In this document: positions 1 to 11,500 of the stretch, piece by piece
Layout of the letters: the number at the start of each line of letters is the position of its first letter
Numbering within the stretch: the stretch's first letter is position 1
From: Agelas oroides
Taxonomy: Eukaryota > Porifera > Demospongiae > Agelasida > Agelasidae
Assembly: GCA_949130485.1 (NCBI GenBank)
Contig: OX422183.1
Span: forward strand, 4,476,136-4,540,135
DNA: 64,000 bases
Direction of reading: 5' to 3'
Program-made: the position numbers and the translations under genes
The notes under the pieces: generated by a model
The model's database searches: none
Seen by the model: only the letters and a program-made list of their open reading frames with translations
Told to the model about the DNA's origin: nothing

Positions 1-37
1 GGGGGCTTAGCCTCTAGAATCGAGTTTGTTGCACGTA

Positions 38-397
38 AGGCCAGACCTAATTAATGTTTTGTTGCTCGAGCCCGGCGGGTCAAAATTTTTCCATTTTCGA
101 AAAAAAAAAAAATTTGATCACGTGATTGAATTAAGACTTAATGCACACGTGCACGTGGCTTCGTCACAGATGGCTCGTTTGTGGCTCAGCGTGGGAAGTC
201 GTTTCAGGCTGCACCATGCTTTTCGGGTCCAGAATCATTAACTGTTCCCAGCAGGAAACTTTTGGCAACTTTTTGTCATGGTTAGAGGACAAGTTCTCAG
301 AGAGTGACTTTTTTTTTTTTTTTTTTATTACCGGCCACCTGGGTCAACTTTGTGATTAAGCTAGCTCGAGCAACAAACCATCAAGTAGGTCTGGCCT
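38..397. mobile_element. Small inverted-repeat element, ~360 bp
   Basis: Imperfect 34-bp inverted termini lie at 38-71 and 364-397 (outer sequence AGGCCAGACCTA, inner TTTGTTGCTCGAGC). The interior holds an A-run, a T-run and no credible reading frame. It resembles a non-autonomous DNA transposon. No clear target duplication was found, so the family is unknown. Confidence 0.5.
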
Positions 398-1600
398 GAC
401 GAGAGCTTAAAATCTTGGGGGGCTTCAGCCCCCACAGCCCCCCCCCCCCCCCCCCCCTTGCCTACACCCTTGAAATTTGATGCCAGTGATACAGTACTTG
501 TACCTCTCCTACAGTGCTTTGAGTACAGCAACACTGCAGAATTTACCAGCATAATTATTATGAGAATTTGCAACTTACACTTACAGTAGAGATCACCAAC
601 GTGAGAATTCTAGTACAGATGTCAAGACTACAGAGCTGGGAATGACTGGAAACACGTTGATCACTGAGATAAGATTCAAGGAGGGGTGATCAGGCACTTG
701 AGGACAGCACTGCTATGTTGGAGATCCAGTAGTTAGTAACTTTTCATACCCAGTTGTTCATCTCTCCGCGAAGCGCGGTCTGCTACGATTCAAAGCGTGT
801 GTAGGTAGCTACCATGCATAGTAGAGCTATGCATGCAGTGGGCAAGCGTACAGTAGGGGTTAAAGTAAGACTTTAATAAGGTTAAAGGTGTTTAACACGG
901 GAACAGAAATCTGGCCTGGCTAGTCAAATAGGTGGGGTCGGCGAAAGGGCACGTGAGTCAGAGTTCTGGCGCGAGTTTGGAAAAGTGGCTCTTGGCTACA
1001 GAATTTACTGTACTCGCTTACCAGCAGACCTAGCCGCCAGATGCTCAGCCAAATGTTCAGGCAGTTGTTAACAAGTGTAGCCTATCAGCTAGATGCAATG
1101 TGACTACAAAATTGTCGTCTATGGAACTCCCAATTCCGCAGCTTACCTCATCAAGCCAAACTGCCCCGCCAGTGCTGCCATAATTATTACCCATGCTCCC
1201 AGCAAGTAACGTGATAGTGACGAGAGCTCCCCAACAGGGGGCTGGACCGAGCATGGGAAACTATTAAACTACAGGCGAGAACAAGGCTACCTTCATACAA
1301 GGCAGCCGGACCGCTGCTACAGAACTTCTTCAGCAAGCGTGCAAGCTATCAAGTCCCACAAGCAGCAACAACGCACACAGCAGATGTAAAGCACCAAGCC
1401 GGATGCTCCAAGCCACTCCCCTGGAGTCAGCGACTCTGTATAAACGGGACGTGAGCAAACCATTGTTAAGAAATTGTGTTATTAGGTATTGTAGGTAAGG
1501 GGGGAAACTGTATATATTGTACAGCGTAGAGATAGATAGTAAGCCAAATTCAGCCCAGGCAGTGGCTAGCTATGCCGCCAGCCCCCAGTACGGACCTGAT
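398..1600. other. Non-coding region
   Basis: No supported gene. There is a long C-run near 440-457 and low-complexity sequence around it. A short motif (GGTCGGCGAAAGGGCACGTG) at about 936-956 recurs inverted near 6399-6419 and may mark one end of the satellite-bearing block that follows. The short open frames here have no coding character. Confidence 0.5.
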
Positions 1601-4600
1601 TCCACTCACCAGCCCACACAATTAAAGGCCTCACAACTTTCACTCACCAGTCACATAGCAAACACTGGTGACATAGCTTCACACCTGATTCCTGGCCAAC
1701 CTCATATAGAACCATTCCTCAGGAATCCCATTGGCTAGCCACGTAGGTTTATACCAGATACTACTTACCGGCCCACATAGCTGAATGCCTCATGAACACT
1801 ACTCGCCAGCCACGTAGCAGCCTACCTGATCTAAAGTGCCAGCCTTCATAGCCAAATACCTCGTGAAAAGTCAGTTGCCTCCCACATAGCTCCATAGCTG
1901 ACCTACTCACAGCCCACATAGTTAAATGCCCCAGGAATCCCACTCGTGAACCACATATAGCTCCGTATCCGATTCTACTTGCCAGCCCCCACATAGCTGA
2001 ATGTCTCAGGAATTCCACCGGCCAACCACGTAGCTCATACCCAATCCTACTTGCCAGCCCAAACACCTCGGGAATTCCATGGGCAAGGCACATAACTTAT
2101 ACCTGACTCCGCTCATCAGCCCTCATAATTAAATGCCTCATGAACTTCACTCACCGGCACATATAATGTGTGCACTGGTCACACAGCTTCACACCTGACT
2201 CCTGGCCAGGCCCAGATAGGAGTATACCTCAGGAATCCCACTAGCCAGCCACGTAGCTTCATACTTGATCCTACTTGCCATCCTACATAGATGAATGCCT
2301 CACGAATGCCACTCGCCAGCCACAGAGCGTCATACCCTATCAAAATTACCAGTCCACATGCGTGGCTGAGTGCTGCATGAATGCCACTCACCAACAACAT
2401 AGCACTATGCCTGATCAAAATGGCCACCCCCACATAACTGAATGCGGCACAAATGCCACTCGCCAACCACATAGCATCATACCCGATCAAAATTATCAGT
2501 CCACATGCGTGGCTGAATGCTGCATGAATGCCACTCACCAACCACATAGCACTATGCCTGATCAAAATGGCCAGCCCACATAGCCGACCGCGGCACAAAT
2601 GCCACTCACCAACCACATAGCATTGTACCCGATCAAAATTACCAGTCCACATGCGTGACTGAGTGCTGCATGAATGCCACTCACCAACCACATAGCACTA
2701 TGCCTGATCAAAATGGCCAGCCCACATAGCTGAATGCGGCACAAATGCCACTCGCCAACCACATAGCACTATGCCTGATCAAAATTATCAGTCCACATGC
2801 GTGGCTGAATGCTGCATGAATGCCACTCACCAACCACATAGCACTATGCCTGATAAAAATGGTCAGCCCATATAGCTGAATGCGGCACAAATGCCACATA
2901 GCATCATACCCGATCAAAAATTATCAGTCCACATGCGTGGCTGAATGCTGCATGAATGCCACTCATCAACCACATAGCACTATGCCTGATCAAAATGGCT
3001 AGAAGAATTGCTCAGGAATCCCACTCACCAACCACATAGCATCATACACGATCAAAATTATCAATCCACATGCGTGGCTGAATGCTGCATGAATGCCACT
3101 CACCAACCACATAGCACTATGCCTGATCAAAATGGCCAGCCCACATAGCTGAACGTGGCACAAATGCCACATAGCATTATACCCGATCAAAATTACCAGT
3201 CCACATGCGTGACTGAGGGCTGCATGAATGTCACTCACCAACCACATAGCACTATGCGTGATCAAAATGGCCAGCCCACATAGCTGAATGCAGCACAAAT
3301 GCCACTCGCCAAACACATAGCATCATACCCGATCAAAATTATCAGTCCACATGCGTGGCTGAATGCTGCATGAATGTCACTCACCAACCACATAGCACTA
3401 TGCCTGATAAAAATGGCCAGCCCACATAGCTGAATGTGGCACAAATGCCACTCGCCAACCACATAGCATCATACCCGATCAGAATTACCAGTCCACATGC
3501 GTGGCTGAATGCTTCATGAATGCCACTCGCCAGACACATAGCATCATACCTGATCAAAATTACCAGTCCACATGCGTGACTGAGTGCTGCATGAATGCCA
3601 CTCACCAACCACATAGCATCATACCTGATCAAAATTACCAGTCCACATGCGTGACTGAGTGCTGCATGAATAGTTTGCAAACTGCAGCAGAAAGTACTTT
3701 GGTACTAAACATGTTGAGTTAAGCATAAATGAGACACAATAGAATCTGAGAATCGAATCATTAAAGCTTCAAATGAATGAATAGTGTACCCTCTAAACCT
3801 TTGTCAACCTCTCGGGTTCCCAATGAGGGTTACCCAGTTCACTGACTGTGCAGCACGGTACTAACCATGCTGAGTAAATGATGGTTCCAGCCTGAGAATT
3901 GAGTCAGGAAAGCTTCAAGTGAGCTACTTTAATGCAAGCAAGTCCGAACCTGAGACTTTTGGTGATGCTGGTCAGATGTTCTTACCAACTGAGTCACTGG
4001 AGCTCTGGCATTGGAGCAGAGGATAGAGAAGGTCATGGACACAGTTTCATGCAGAGTCAATGCCTACTAAGAGATCCAGCTTGAGAACTAGGAATCAAAT
4101 CTTCATGAATCACTGGAGCTCCTGGCATTGGAGCAGAGGATGATGATATACATCCATAGACATGGTTCAATTCTCAGGCTGCGCAATCTGCTTTCCCACA
4201 GCTGAATGTGCATTGCAGGAATGTCTCTCACCAACATCATATTAGGTTAGGTTGTCAGCCCACATAGCTGAATGCCCCAGGAACTAATTTGCTGCATAGT
4301 GTCATATTGGATTGACCACTCACCAACCACATAGCATCATACCTGATCAAAAAGTGCCAGCCTCCATAGCTGAATGCCTCAGGAATGCGACTCGCCACCC
4401 ATACCTGATCTAAATGGCCAGCCCACACTGTGTCATACCTGATTGACTTACAACGCAAAAGTCAGAGGCTGCAGGAATCTTACTCACGAGCCTCATTCAT
4501 GTAGCTTATACCTGATTACAACCGCCAGCCCACAGCTGAATGTGCATTGCAGGAATGTCTCTCACCAACATCATATTAGGTTAGGTTGTCAGCCCACATA

Positions 4601-5260
4601 GCTGAATGCCCCAGGAACTAATTTGCTGCATAGTGTCATATTGGATTGACCTTCCAGCCATTAGTCAGGAACCCCACTAGCCAGCTACTACTGGACTCTA
4701 CTCGCCAGCCTACCTAGCTGAATGCCCCTCAAGGTCACCCGCCAGTATCATGTCTCACACCTGAGTCTACTCAATTGGCAGCTTACCATAGCCAAATGCC
4801 TCAGGAATCCCACGTGCCAGCCACAAAGCTTTGTACTTGGTTCTACTTACTAGCCCACAGAGCAGCATGCCTCACGTGTGGTTAACTCGCAATCCTCATA
4901 GCATTATATCTGACCCGAATCACCAGCTCACATAACTGAATGCCCCAGGAATCATACTCACCAGCCACACAGCACCAGTCTGTGCTACCTGCCAGCCCAC
5001 ATAGTGGAGTACCTCATTAGTTCACTGACCAATCACACAGCTTCACACTGGATTTAAAGAGACAACCCACATAGCCATAATTTCCACAGAGCTTCATTCC
5101 TGATTGTACTTGCCTGCCCATGTAGCCAAATGCCTCAGAATTCCCCACATGCCAACCACATAGCTCACTTCCCCATGTGCCAACCAACATAGGCATCCAG
5201 ATTCATCTTGCCACCGTTGTTAGTCCACCTGACCTAACCATGCCCATGCCTCATAATACA
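1600..5260. repeat. 73/146-bp minisatellite block, degenerate at both ends
   Basis: Phrases such as CCACTCACCAACCACATAGC, CCTGATCAAAATGGCCAGCC and AATTACCAGTCCACATGCGT recur throughout. Two ~73-bp subunits alternate to give a ~146-bp unit; for example ATCAAAATGGCCAG recurs at 2561 and 2707. Order is clearest at about 2270-3670 and decays outward. A local duplication of about 330 bp repeats 4190-4300 at 4530-4650. Open frames on both strands here are by-products of the repeat. Confidence 0.9.
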
Positions 5261-5284
5261 GCTTGAGCCATGTGGCGTTCAGTG

Positions 5285-5347
5285 AAAGAAAAGAAAAAAA
5301 CAAAAAAAAAACAACAAAAAAAAACAAAAAAAAACAAAAATAAAACA
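5285..5347. repeat. A-rich simple repeat
   Basis: Runs of A broken by single C residues, about 60 bp. The rest of 5260-6060 holds further weak relatives of the minisatellite phrases and no gene. Confidence 0.7.
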
Positions 5348-6060
5348 GCTGCATCCATTTTCATGTATTAAAGATAGTCGTACCTCCTTAGCTATCCAGG
5401 TCGCTAGCGGCATGCCTCTTGCCACCTGCTAACCTACATACAGGTAGGGGCAGGTCCATTGCTATTTGTTAACCAGGAGCTAGGTACCCACAAACCCCTG
5501 CTATGTCATGCAACCTGCCAACCCCCATAGTTAGGCACTGCCATTGCCGGTGTCATAGTAGGGGTGATGTGGGATAATTTAAAGCAAAAAAGGCGCAATC
5601 TCTTTTGGAAGGGTAGCTAACCCCCGCAGCATCCCCTGGCAGGCACACCGCAAATGCAGCGTCACACAAACTGCAGCAAGTGGCATACATAGCTTTACTA
5701 CCATGCTTCTAATAGCAATTAACTAACTACCTGGTTCATACTTGCTGCCTCAACCAGCATTTAGCACAGTCAAGTCAGTCACTTAAGCATCTGTATTGTT
5801 GGCAGGGCATTTCAGTGCAGTTTGCAGCTAGTAGTAGGCGGCAAACTCTTGGTATAATTATTAGTGTGTCCTGGCTATTAAATAGTTGGTTATTAGCACT
5901 TTACAAAAGGAAGTTACATTATACACAAGGTCAGTCAAATATCATATACTGTCAAGAATTAATTAGAGTAACACCTGAATGAGTTTACTTTGGGGGATAG
6001 ATACTATGTGTGGGGCTACCCCAAAGTCATTCAGGTCACCTCAGGGAAGCGATAAGGTTA

Positions 6061-6230
6061 ATGCAGTCCAAGGCAGGACTTTAGGACAAGCGTCCTATAA
6101 TAATCCCATGCAGTCCAAGGCAGGACTTTAGGACAAGCGTCCTATTTGCCATGCAGTCCAAGGCAGGACTTTAGGACAAGCGTCCTATATGCCATGCAGT
6201 CCAAGGCAGGACTTTAGGACAAGCGTCCTA
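6061..6230. repeat. Four tandem copies of a 43-47-bp unit with an internal hairpin
   Basis: ATGCAGTCCAAGGCAGGAC starts at 6061, 6108, 6151 and 6194. Each unit contains TAGGACAAGCGTCCTA, which can fold on itself. The copies are almost identical, so the array is young or homogenised. More short palindromes follow at 6260-6395. Confidence 0.85.
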
Positions 6231-6531
6231 GGGCTTGATACTAGAGCAGGCAGGGCTCATGCCTGCTGCGGGGCAAGACAAATGTCTTGCTGTAAACAGA
6301 GCTTAACTGGCAGGAAGCAGATTCTGGGGTTTCCAGATCCTGCCAGTTAGCAGAAGGGAGGAGCGGAGGAGGCTCCTCCCTTCTTAACTAATCAGCGCAC
6401 GTGCCCTTACGCCGACCTCCAAATTAATTGTAGTGAACCAGTGTTAATCAACGTTGATAACACGGAAATATACGTATTTCCGTAAAAACCGCGTCCAAAT
6501 TCGAAAATCGCCCACGTGGCTTATGGCGTCA

Positions 6532-6577
6532 TAGCCTCGTTCCCAGGCCATAACCTTGTAGTCTGGGAACGAGACTA
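6532..6577. repeat. Short palindrome of the TAGCCTCGTTCCCAGG family
   Basis: TAGCCTCGTTCCCAGGCC is followed closely by GTCTGGGAACGAGACTA, leaving almost no interior. It is a minimal member of a dispersed inverted-repeat family seen at several places in the window. Confidence 0.7.
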
Positions 6578-6791
6578 AGTATGACTTCCGGACTCGAGCT
6601 CCACCCCTCTGAGCTCCACTTTACCAGTTTACAATGTGCGTACCTATAAATGTTGTTCTATGGTTTGGCCTTAACGTCACTGTTAATGCAGAAAATAGAG
6701 GGCGGAAAGCCTGGAAAAATTTGTTGCTTGCACACTTTAGTACTAGCAGGTATTCAAGCTAGGCAGCGGGAAGATCTGGAGTAAGGTTAAG

Positions 6792-7811
6792 TTAAGGTGG
6801 CACGGTCGTCACTCGGCGGAGGTTAACGAAAACATAAACCTGGGTTACAGTCAGGACCAGGGTTACTCCTAGTTCCAGGATTAGGGTTTGCTTTAGGGCA
6901 ATCTTGCTTTGCCTAATTTTAAAAAGGGTTTTAGTAGCTTATTAATATATTCATGAACCCCAAATTGCCACTCGATGGACGCATCTACACGCTCACTGTA
7001 GGTAGCGTCCCAACCACCAATGTATCTCAAAACAATCTATGCCAGCTTTTGTTCAAAGCTACTCTCAAAGTCAGGCTAGACTCATGTTTGTCACTACTCT
7101 TGGAATGGACAACTTTGACTGCACCAAAATGAATGCACATTTTAAAAAAATCACAGCTTGTCTACAGGAGGGGCTCATTCACGAGTGGAAGCAAGCATTA
7201 CTAGCCCCACCTCTCTCCCTTATGTCGCTAAACAACTCACGGCTCTGTTCCACACACAGCCACCGTTCAGCTCCCTTGGCTGTCAGACTGTAGCACCAAC
7301 GATAAATTGCGTATTCTAGTTAAAGCCCATCCCAGCACTTGAAGCACCTGGCCACGGTCACCAACTAGGCTAGGCATACGGCCGCGAGACCTGGGCCTAC
7401 TCAACAAACGCAGTCTTGGCCATTGTGGCCTTTCTGCTTCTTCTAGACGCAAGCTTGCTTTCACAAGCAGACATTACGCACTACTCACAGCTACTGACAC
7501 TACAGCACTCTACTAAACTCCTTCTTTTTTATTTTTTTTAATTTTTTTAAGTCGATCTAAGCTTATTTTCAAAGTTCCGACCACCACATGAAGGGTGCCG
7601 CCAGGCCACATCTTAACTAACTTAATTATAAACTGATTATTGGATGGCAATGCCGACAGGAAACGGGGAAAATCCCCAATTTTACGGACCGTAAACGGTT
7701 TGAGACTCTCAAAACAGACTGTGCGCTAAAATTTTAACAAGACAAAGAAGTCTATCAGCTTGGATTCCAGGTTTGTTGACCTTAAAAATCCAGGGTACTG
7801 TGCCACCTTAA
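6792..7811 (-). mobile_element. TTAA-flanked inverted-repeat transposon, copy 1
   Basis: Starts TTAAGGTGGCACGG and ends with its complement next to TTAA. It is about 1.02 kb, with the same sequence as two copies at 16.1 and 17.8 kb but in opposite orientation and clearly more diverged. TTAA flanks are typical of piggyBac-like or Kolobok-like elements. No transposase is present, so it is non-autonomous. An 84-residue open frame at 7039-7293 is kept in all three copies. Confidence 0.85.
7039..7293 (+). CDS. Small conserved ORF inside the TTAA element, function unknown
   Basis: An 84-codon frame from ATG, beginning MPAFVQSYSQSQ. The same frame is open in the other two copies of the element (16646-16900 and 18352-18606, minus strand) with a handful of amino-acid changes, such as K to E, Q to R and S to P. 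I recognise no domain. Either it is a peptide encoded by the element, or it is open by chance and shared because the copies are young. Confidence 0.25.
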   Translation: MPAFVQSYSQSQARLMFVTTLGMDNFDCTKMNAHFKKITACLQEGLIHEWKQALLAPPLSLMSLNNSRLCSTHSHRSAPLAVRL

Positions 7812-8574
7812 GGTTAAGTGCCTGCAGTCACTGCAAGCAATGACCCTGGCACAATGCCGGACAAACGTGCAGACTAGCAGACATACAGTACACGCACGTC
7901 ATATTTGTACACGTAGTGTATATGCCCTGCCGATACATAGCATCAAGCAAATTTTAATCCGTGCAAGTAGCTACCTTGTGTGTTTAAGCATAGATATATG
8001 ACATCTATGGTTTAATAGCAAGTGGTGACACTACAACGCTGCAACAGATGGTCACTGCAAGCGCCACAATTTTGGCGCCGTATGCTGTAAGCTCCCTTGA
8101 CTGACAATCGTCGGAAATTCCACAATTAATTAATTTCTGTGTGGGAGGAGTAGGTCGCGGAATACCAATCCATACTTGGAGAACTGTTACTCTCAGTATT
8201 CTGATCGACTGCGTTGAAGCTGATTGTTGACGCTAGGATTCACAGACACTGACAGAGCTGCCGATAAGGTGACTAAGTCCCAGCCATTGATTAGTTAGCT
8301 AGATCTGTCGTGCGGCATGATTATATATGATCTGTTTATATATGCGTCAGCAGTAATTATGAAGTCAGTCGTTTCTTTACATAACAAACTACTGATCGAC
8401 AGTGTGATTCAGTACTCACTGATTGTAATACTATAGTATAGATCTAACAGTCATCCAAAGTTACATGCAGAGTGATGTTTTTCAGTTATACAGCAACGAG
8501 CTGATCATTGGGCACATCATACTACATTGATAAGTCACTGAGTCAAATCTGTTTGTGTCAAAGAATTGAAAATC
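7812..8574 (+). promoter_or_regulatory. 5' flank of gene A, shared with gene D
   Basis: No reading frame. The stretch matches the flank of gene D, which is split there into 41115-41543 and 51407-51726. Landmarks include the ATCAAGCAAATTTTAATCCG phrase, AATTAATTAATTTCTGTGTG, AATACCAATCCATACTTGGA and GATCTAACAGTCATCCAAAG. Similarity over about 700 bp points to a promoter and 5' UTR copied with the gene. At 8265-8272 it keeps GACTAAGT without insertion, so it is the empty version of the site filled near gene D. Confidence 0.6.
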
Positions 8575-11500
8575 ATGGGGATTGATCTTGCCACATGGCG
8601 GGCTCGAATTGGGCTCAACTACTACCACATGTGTCGCCCCCTCCAGACCAGGTGGAAAAATGGTGGTCAGCTGTACCAGCCTGGGGTGGCCAGCTGGGGC
8701 GTGGGGGAGGTCATGAGCGACACACCCCTGGTGCTCAAGGGCTGCATGACAGTTGTTGCTCTGTCACTGATACTGCAGTATGTAGTCCATTCCTGGTCCA
8801 AGCTGAGGGGGAGGGGTGGGGGTGGCAAGGTGCGCTGCCACTGGAGGGGAATTACTTCTCGAGTGAGGAAAACACTGAATGGTGGGAGCACATTGCTGTT
8901 CAGAGCTATTTTGGTGGTGGTACACTTATTGCTGATGATATCAGGAGATGTGGAGCTAAACCCTGGACCTGAAGGTAATTGTGTAAGATTTGAAAGGCAT
9001 TGTGCTCAATGTACATAACAATTGTAGTAGACCAAGTGACACTATTGTTCTGTATCATTTCTGTCCTAGCAGGCTGTGCCCTAGTCACACTCCAGGGTGA
9101 GAGATGGTCAGGCTTGATAGACTAGCTGTGCCCAGAATTCCCAATACCCATTTCTTCCAACTACACAGTTATCTTTATCACACAACACACAATATGGTGG
9201 CTGCATGATATATGTAACTGCTTGTTTGCAAATCATGCCAAAACAATGAATTCCAATGACCTATTGCTGTAGAAGATACATATCACTGTGACACTGATGA
9301 AATGTCTCCTTCGGGTTTCATTCAGAAGTTTCAACCTGGAATAGACCAACCTTGCAATGACAAGCATTCACAAACTTTGCAAAAAACAAGCACATCAGAT
9401 TGCATACCATTTAACTACACAGTGTACCTGTTACCTACACAGACTTTGGACAGTGTTTGTAATTCATTTCTAGTTCTAAGCCCAATTTATAATGGCATCA
9501 TAACCTCTTTTTAAAATGTACATCTGCATGAGCTTGAGTAATCCATGCAATCAGAAGAGATGTATCAAACTATCAATGCACATCCACCGAGTGTGTCATA
9601 CATGGTTGCCTGAATCAAGGCATTAAAGAAGTATGTAGTAGATTTTCTTCTTGAATACACAGAACCAAGTCTGAAAGCACTTCTTAATGAACTTCATCCA
9701 GTTCGGGCCAGCTGGTTTATGATTGGACTGCAGTTGGACATCCCTCACACTGAACTGATCTGCTTCAGGCGAATATGTTCTGATTTCTCACATTCATTGT
9801 GTGAAATGTTGATGCATTGGTTAAAAACAGCTGTTGATCCACCTCCTACCTGGGAAGCAGTTGTCACTGCCTTGAAATCACCAACAGTAAATGAGAAGTA
9901 CATTGCGGCTCAGCTGGAATCAAAGTATTGTACACCAGTACAGCATGTCATGGAGGAGTCCAGCAACCCTACCAGTATGGAAAAGAGTGAAGGTAGCTAC
10001 TATTTTATGACATTGGAGTTATGAAAAGGAATTGTGTATTCTATAGGTACCATGCAAGAACTCACAAGAAGCATGGAGAATTAACTGTCAGCATCTCTTA
10101 AATGTATTTGTAGATGTTTTCATTACCTTACATTATTTACACTGTCTGCAGCTGTTCATCATAGGACTATTGCCAGCTCTACTGAAAATCAATTGAGAGA
10201 TCAAAAAGTAGAATTTCACACTAGCTCTACACCAGATTCAAAAAGCCCTATTACCAGCGCAACAAAACACACCACCACCTCTCCAAGTGAGGGGTCTCAG
10301 AAATCACCATTTGGGTGTGGGTGTGGCAAGTGCACATTCTTCAGCTTCATAGAGAGTGGCTGTCCAACACCCATCCCCTCAGCAAGCTCCTTCCCCTACC
10401 TTGACCTCAGTGGACTCACCCACGAACAAAAGCAGGAACTGAGGGGACGGCTTCAGTTTGAATCCCGAAATATAATGATACGATTCCAAAAGCTGGTGTC
10501 GACAACAATCAAGTCATTCCAAAGACGGCGCTTACCACTGGATGAGCTTGTGTCACATGTAATGACTCTTGGAACATTTGACCCTGTGCTGAAGGAGCCA
10601 CAAGTGCCAGTATTTTGCCATTACTTCAAGGAATTAAAAGCTGCAGACACTATCCCAATGGTTTTCATGGTTCTTAATGACTACTTTTCCTTCTTCAACT
10701 ATCACATCATTGAGCACATTATCGAAGAACTTGGCACAGAGGAAGATAAGTCTGAGCTACAGAGGTACATAGAAAGTTTTAATGAATATGCAAACAGAAG
10801 GGTCTTTGAATGCCTACCAGGGTTTGGACCAGTAAGTGATGCTGATCATGCTGATATGTTTGTGAAAGTGGACTCCAAATATGACAAGTATACTGTTGCA
10901 GAGATTGAGGAGTTCCGTCATAAACTCAGTGAAATCCTACGTGTTTCAACCCAAGGCATTTCACGCCTCTGTCGAGTTGATAAAGGTTGTTTTCAGCTGA
11001 TTTTCCAAGTGGCTTCATTTGTACAGCAGGAGATATTTCCACTGTCCAGGGAACAAGAGAAGGCTCTGACAACCATTGGTGTTATCAAACTTACATGTGG
11101 GAAGTACCTGTTCAAGGTAAAGTTGTCTGTGGGTGTAACAGTCAATACCATGTTAACTGTTAATTGTATTGGTTGTGGAATGAGGTATGGAGATTGTTAC
11201 TTTACAATCAGTAATAGAAATGTATCAGCGAGTCGGTAGACTCTCTGTGTAGGGATGTGTACATTAGTGTTGACGAGTGACAAACCTTTGTTTCCTTACA
11301 GAAAGATGAACCATCACAAGCTGGAGTTCGTATGTCCAATCTCATATTACCTATCTGACACTTATCTCACATTTAATTCTGTCTGTCTTTGTCCTTACAC
11401 AGAAAAGAAACACCAGGATGATACAGATGATGATTCTGGTATGGGTCCCAGCATATCCACTGACACAAAGAGCACCACTTTTTCTGAGGTAAGCTACTAT

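Noticed and set aside
2179..3722. Long open frames on both strands in the first 5 kb
   Set aside because: They follow the 73/146-bp minisatellite in several frames at once and have no domain; they are repeat artefacts.
6061..6230. CRISPR-like array
   Set aside because: Repeats are head to tail with no unique spacers, and the genome is eukaryotic.
8566..8574. Longer first exon from an upstream TTG in genes A and D (MKIMGID...)
   Set aside because: TTG is a poor start in animals, and B and C lack that extension. The ATG of MGIDLATW is shared by all four.
8944..8970. 2A motifs as evidence of an integrated RNA virus
   Set aside because: They lie in spliced host-type genes with Death and ankyrin domains, in four paralogues at the same exon end. 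No viral polymerase or capsid-like frame is nearby.
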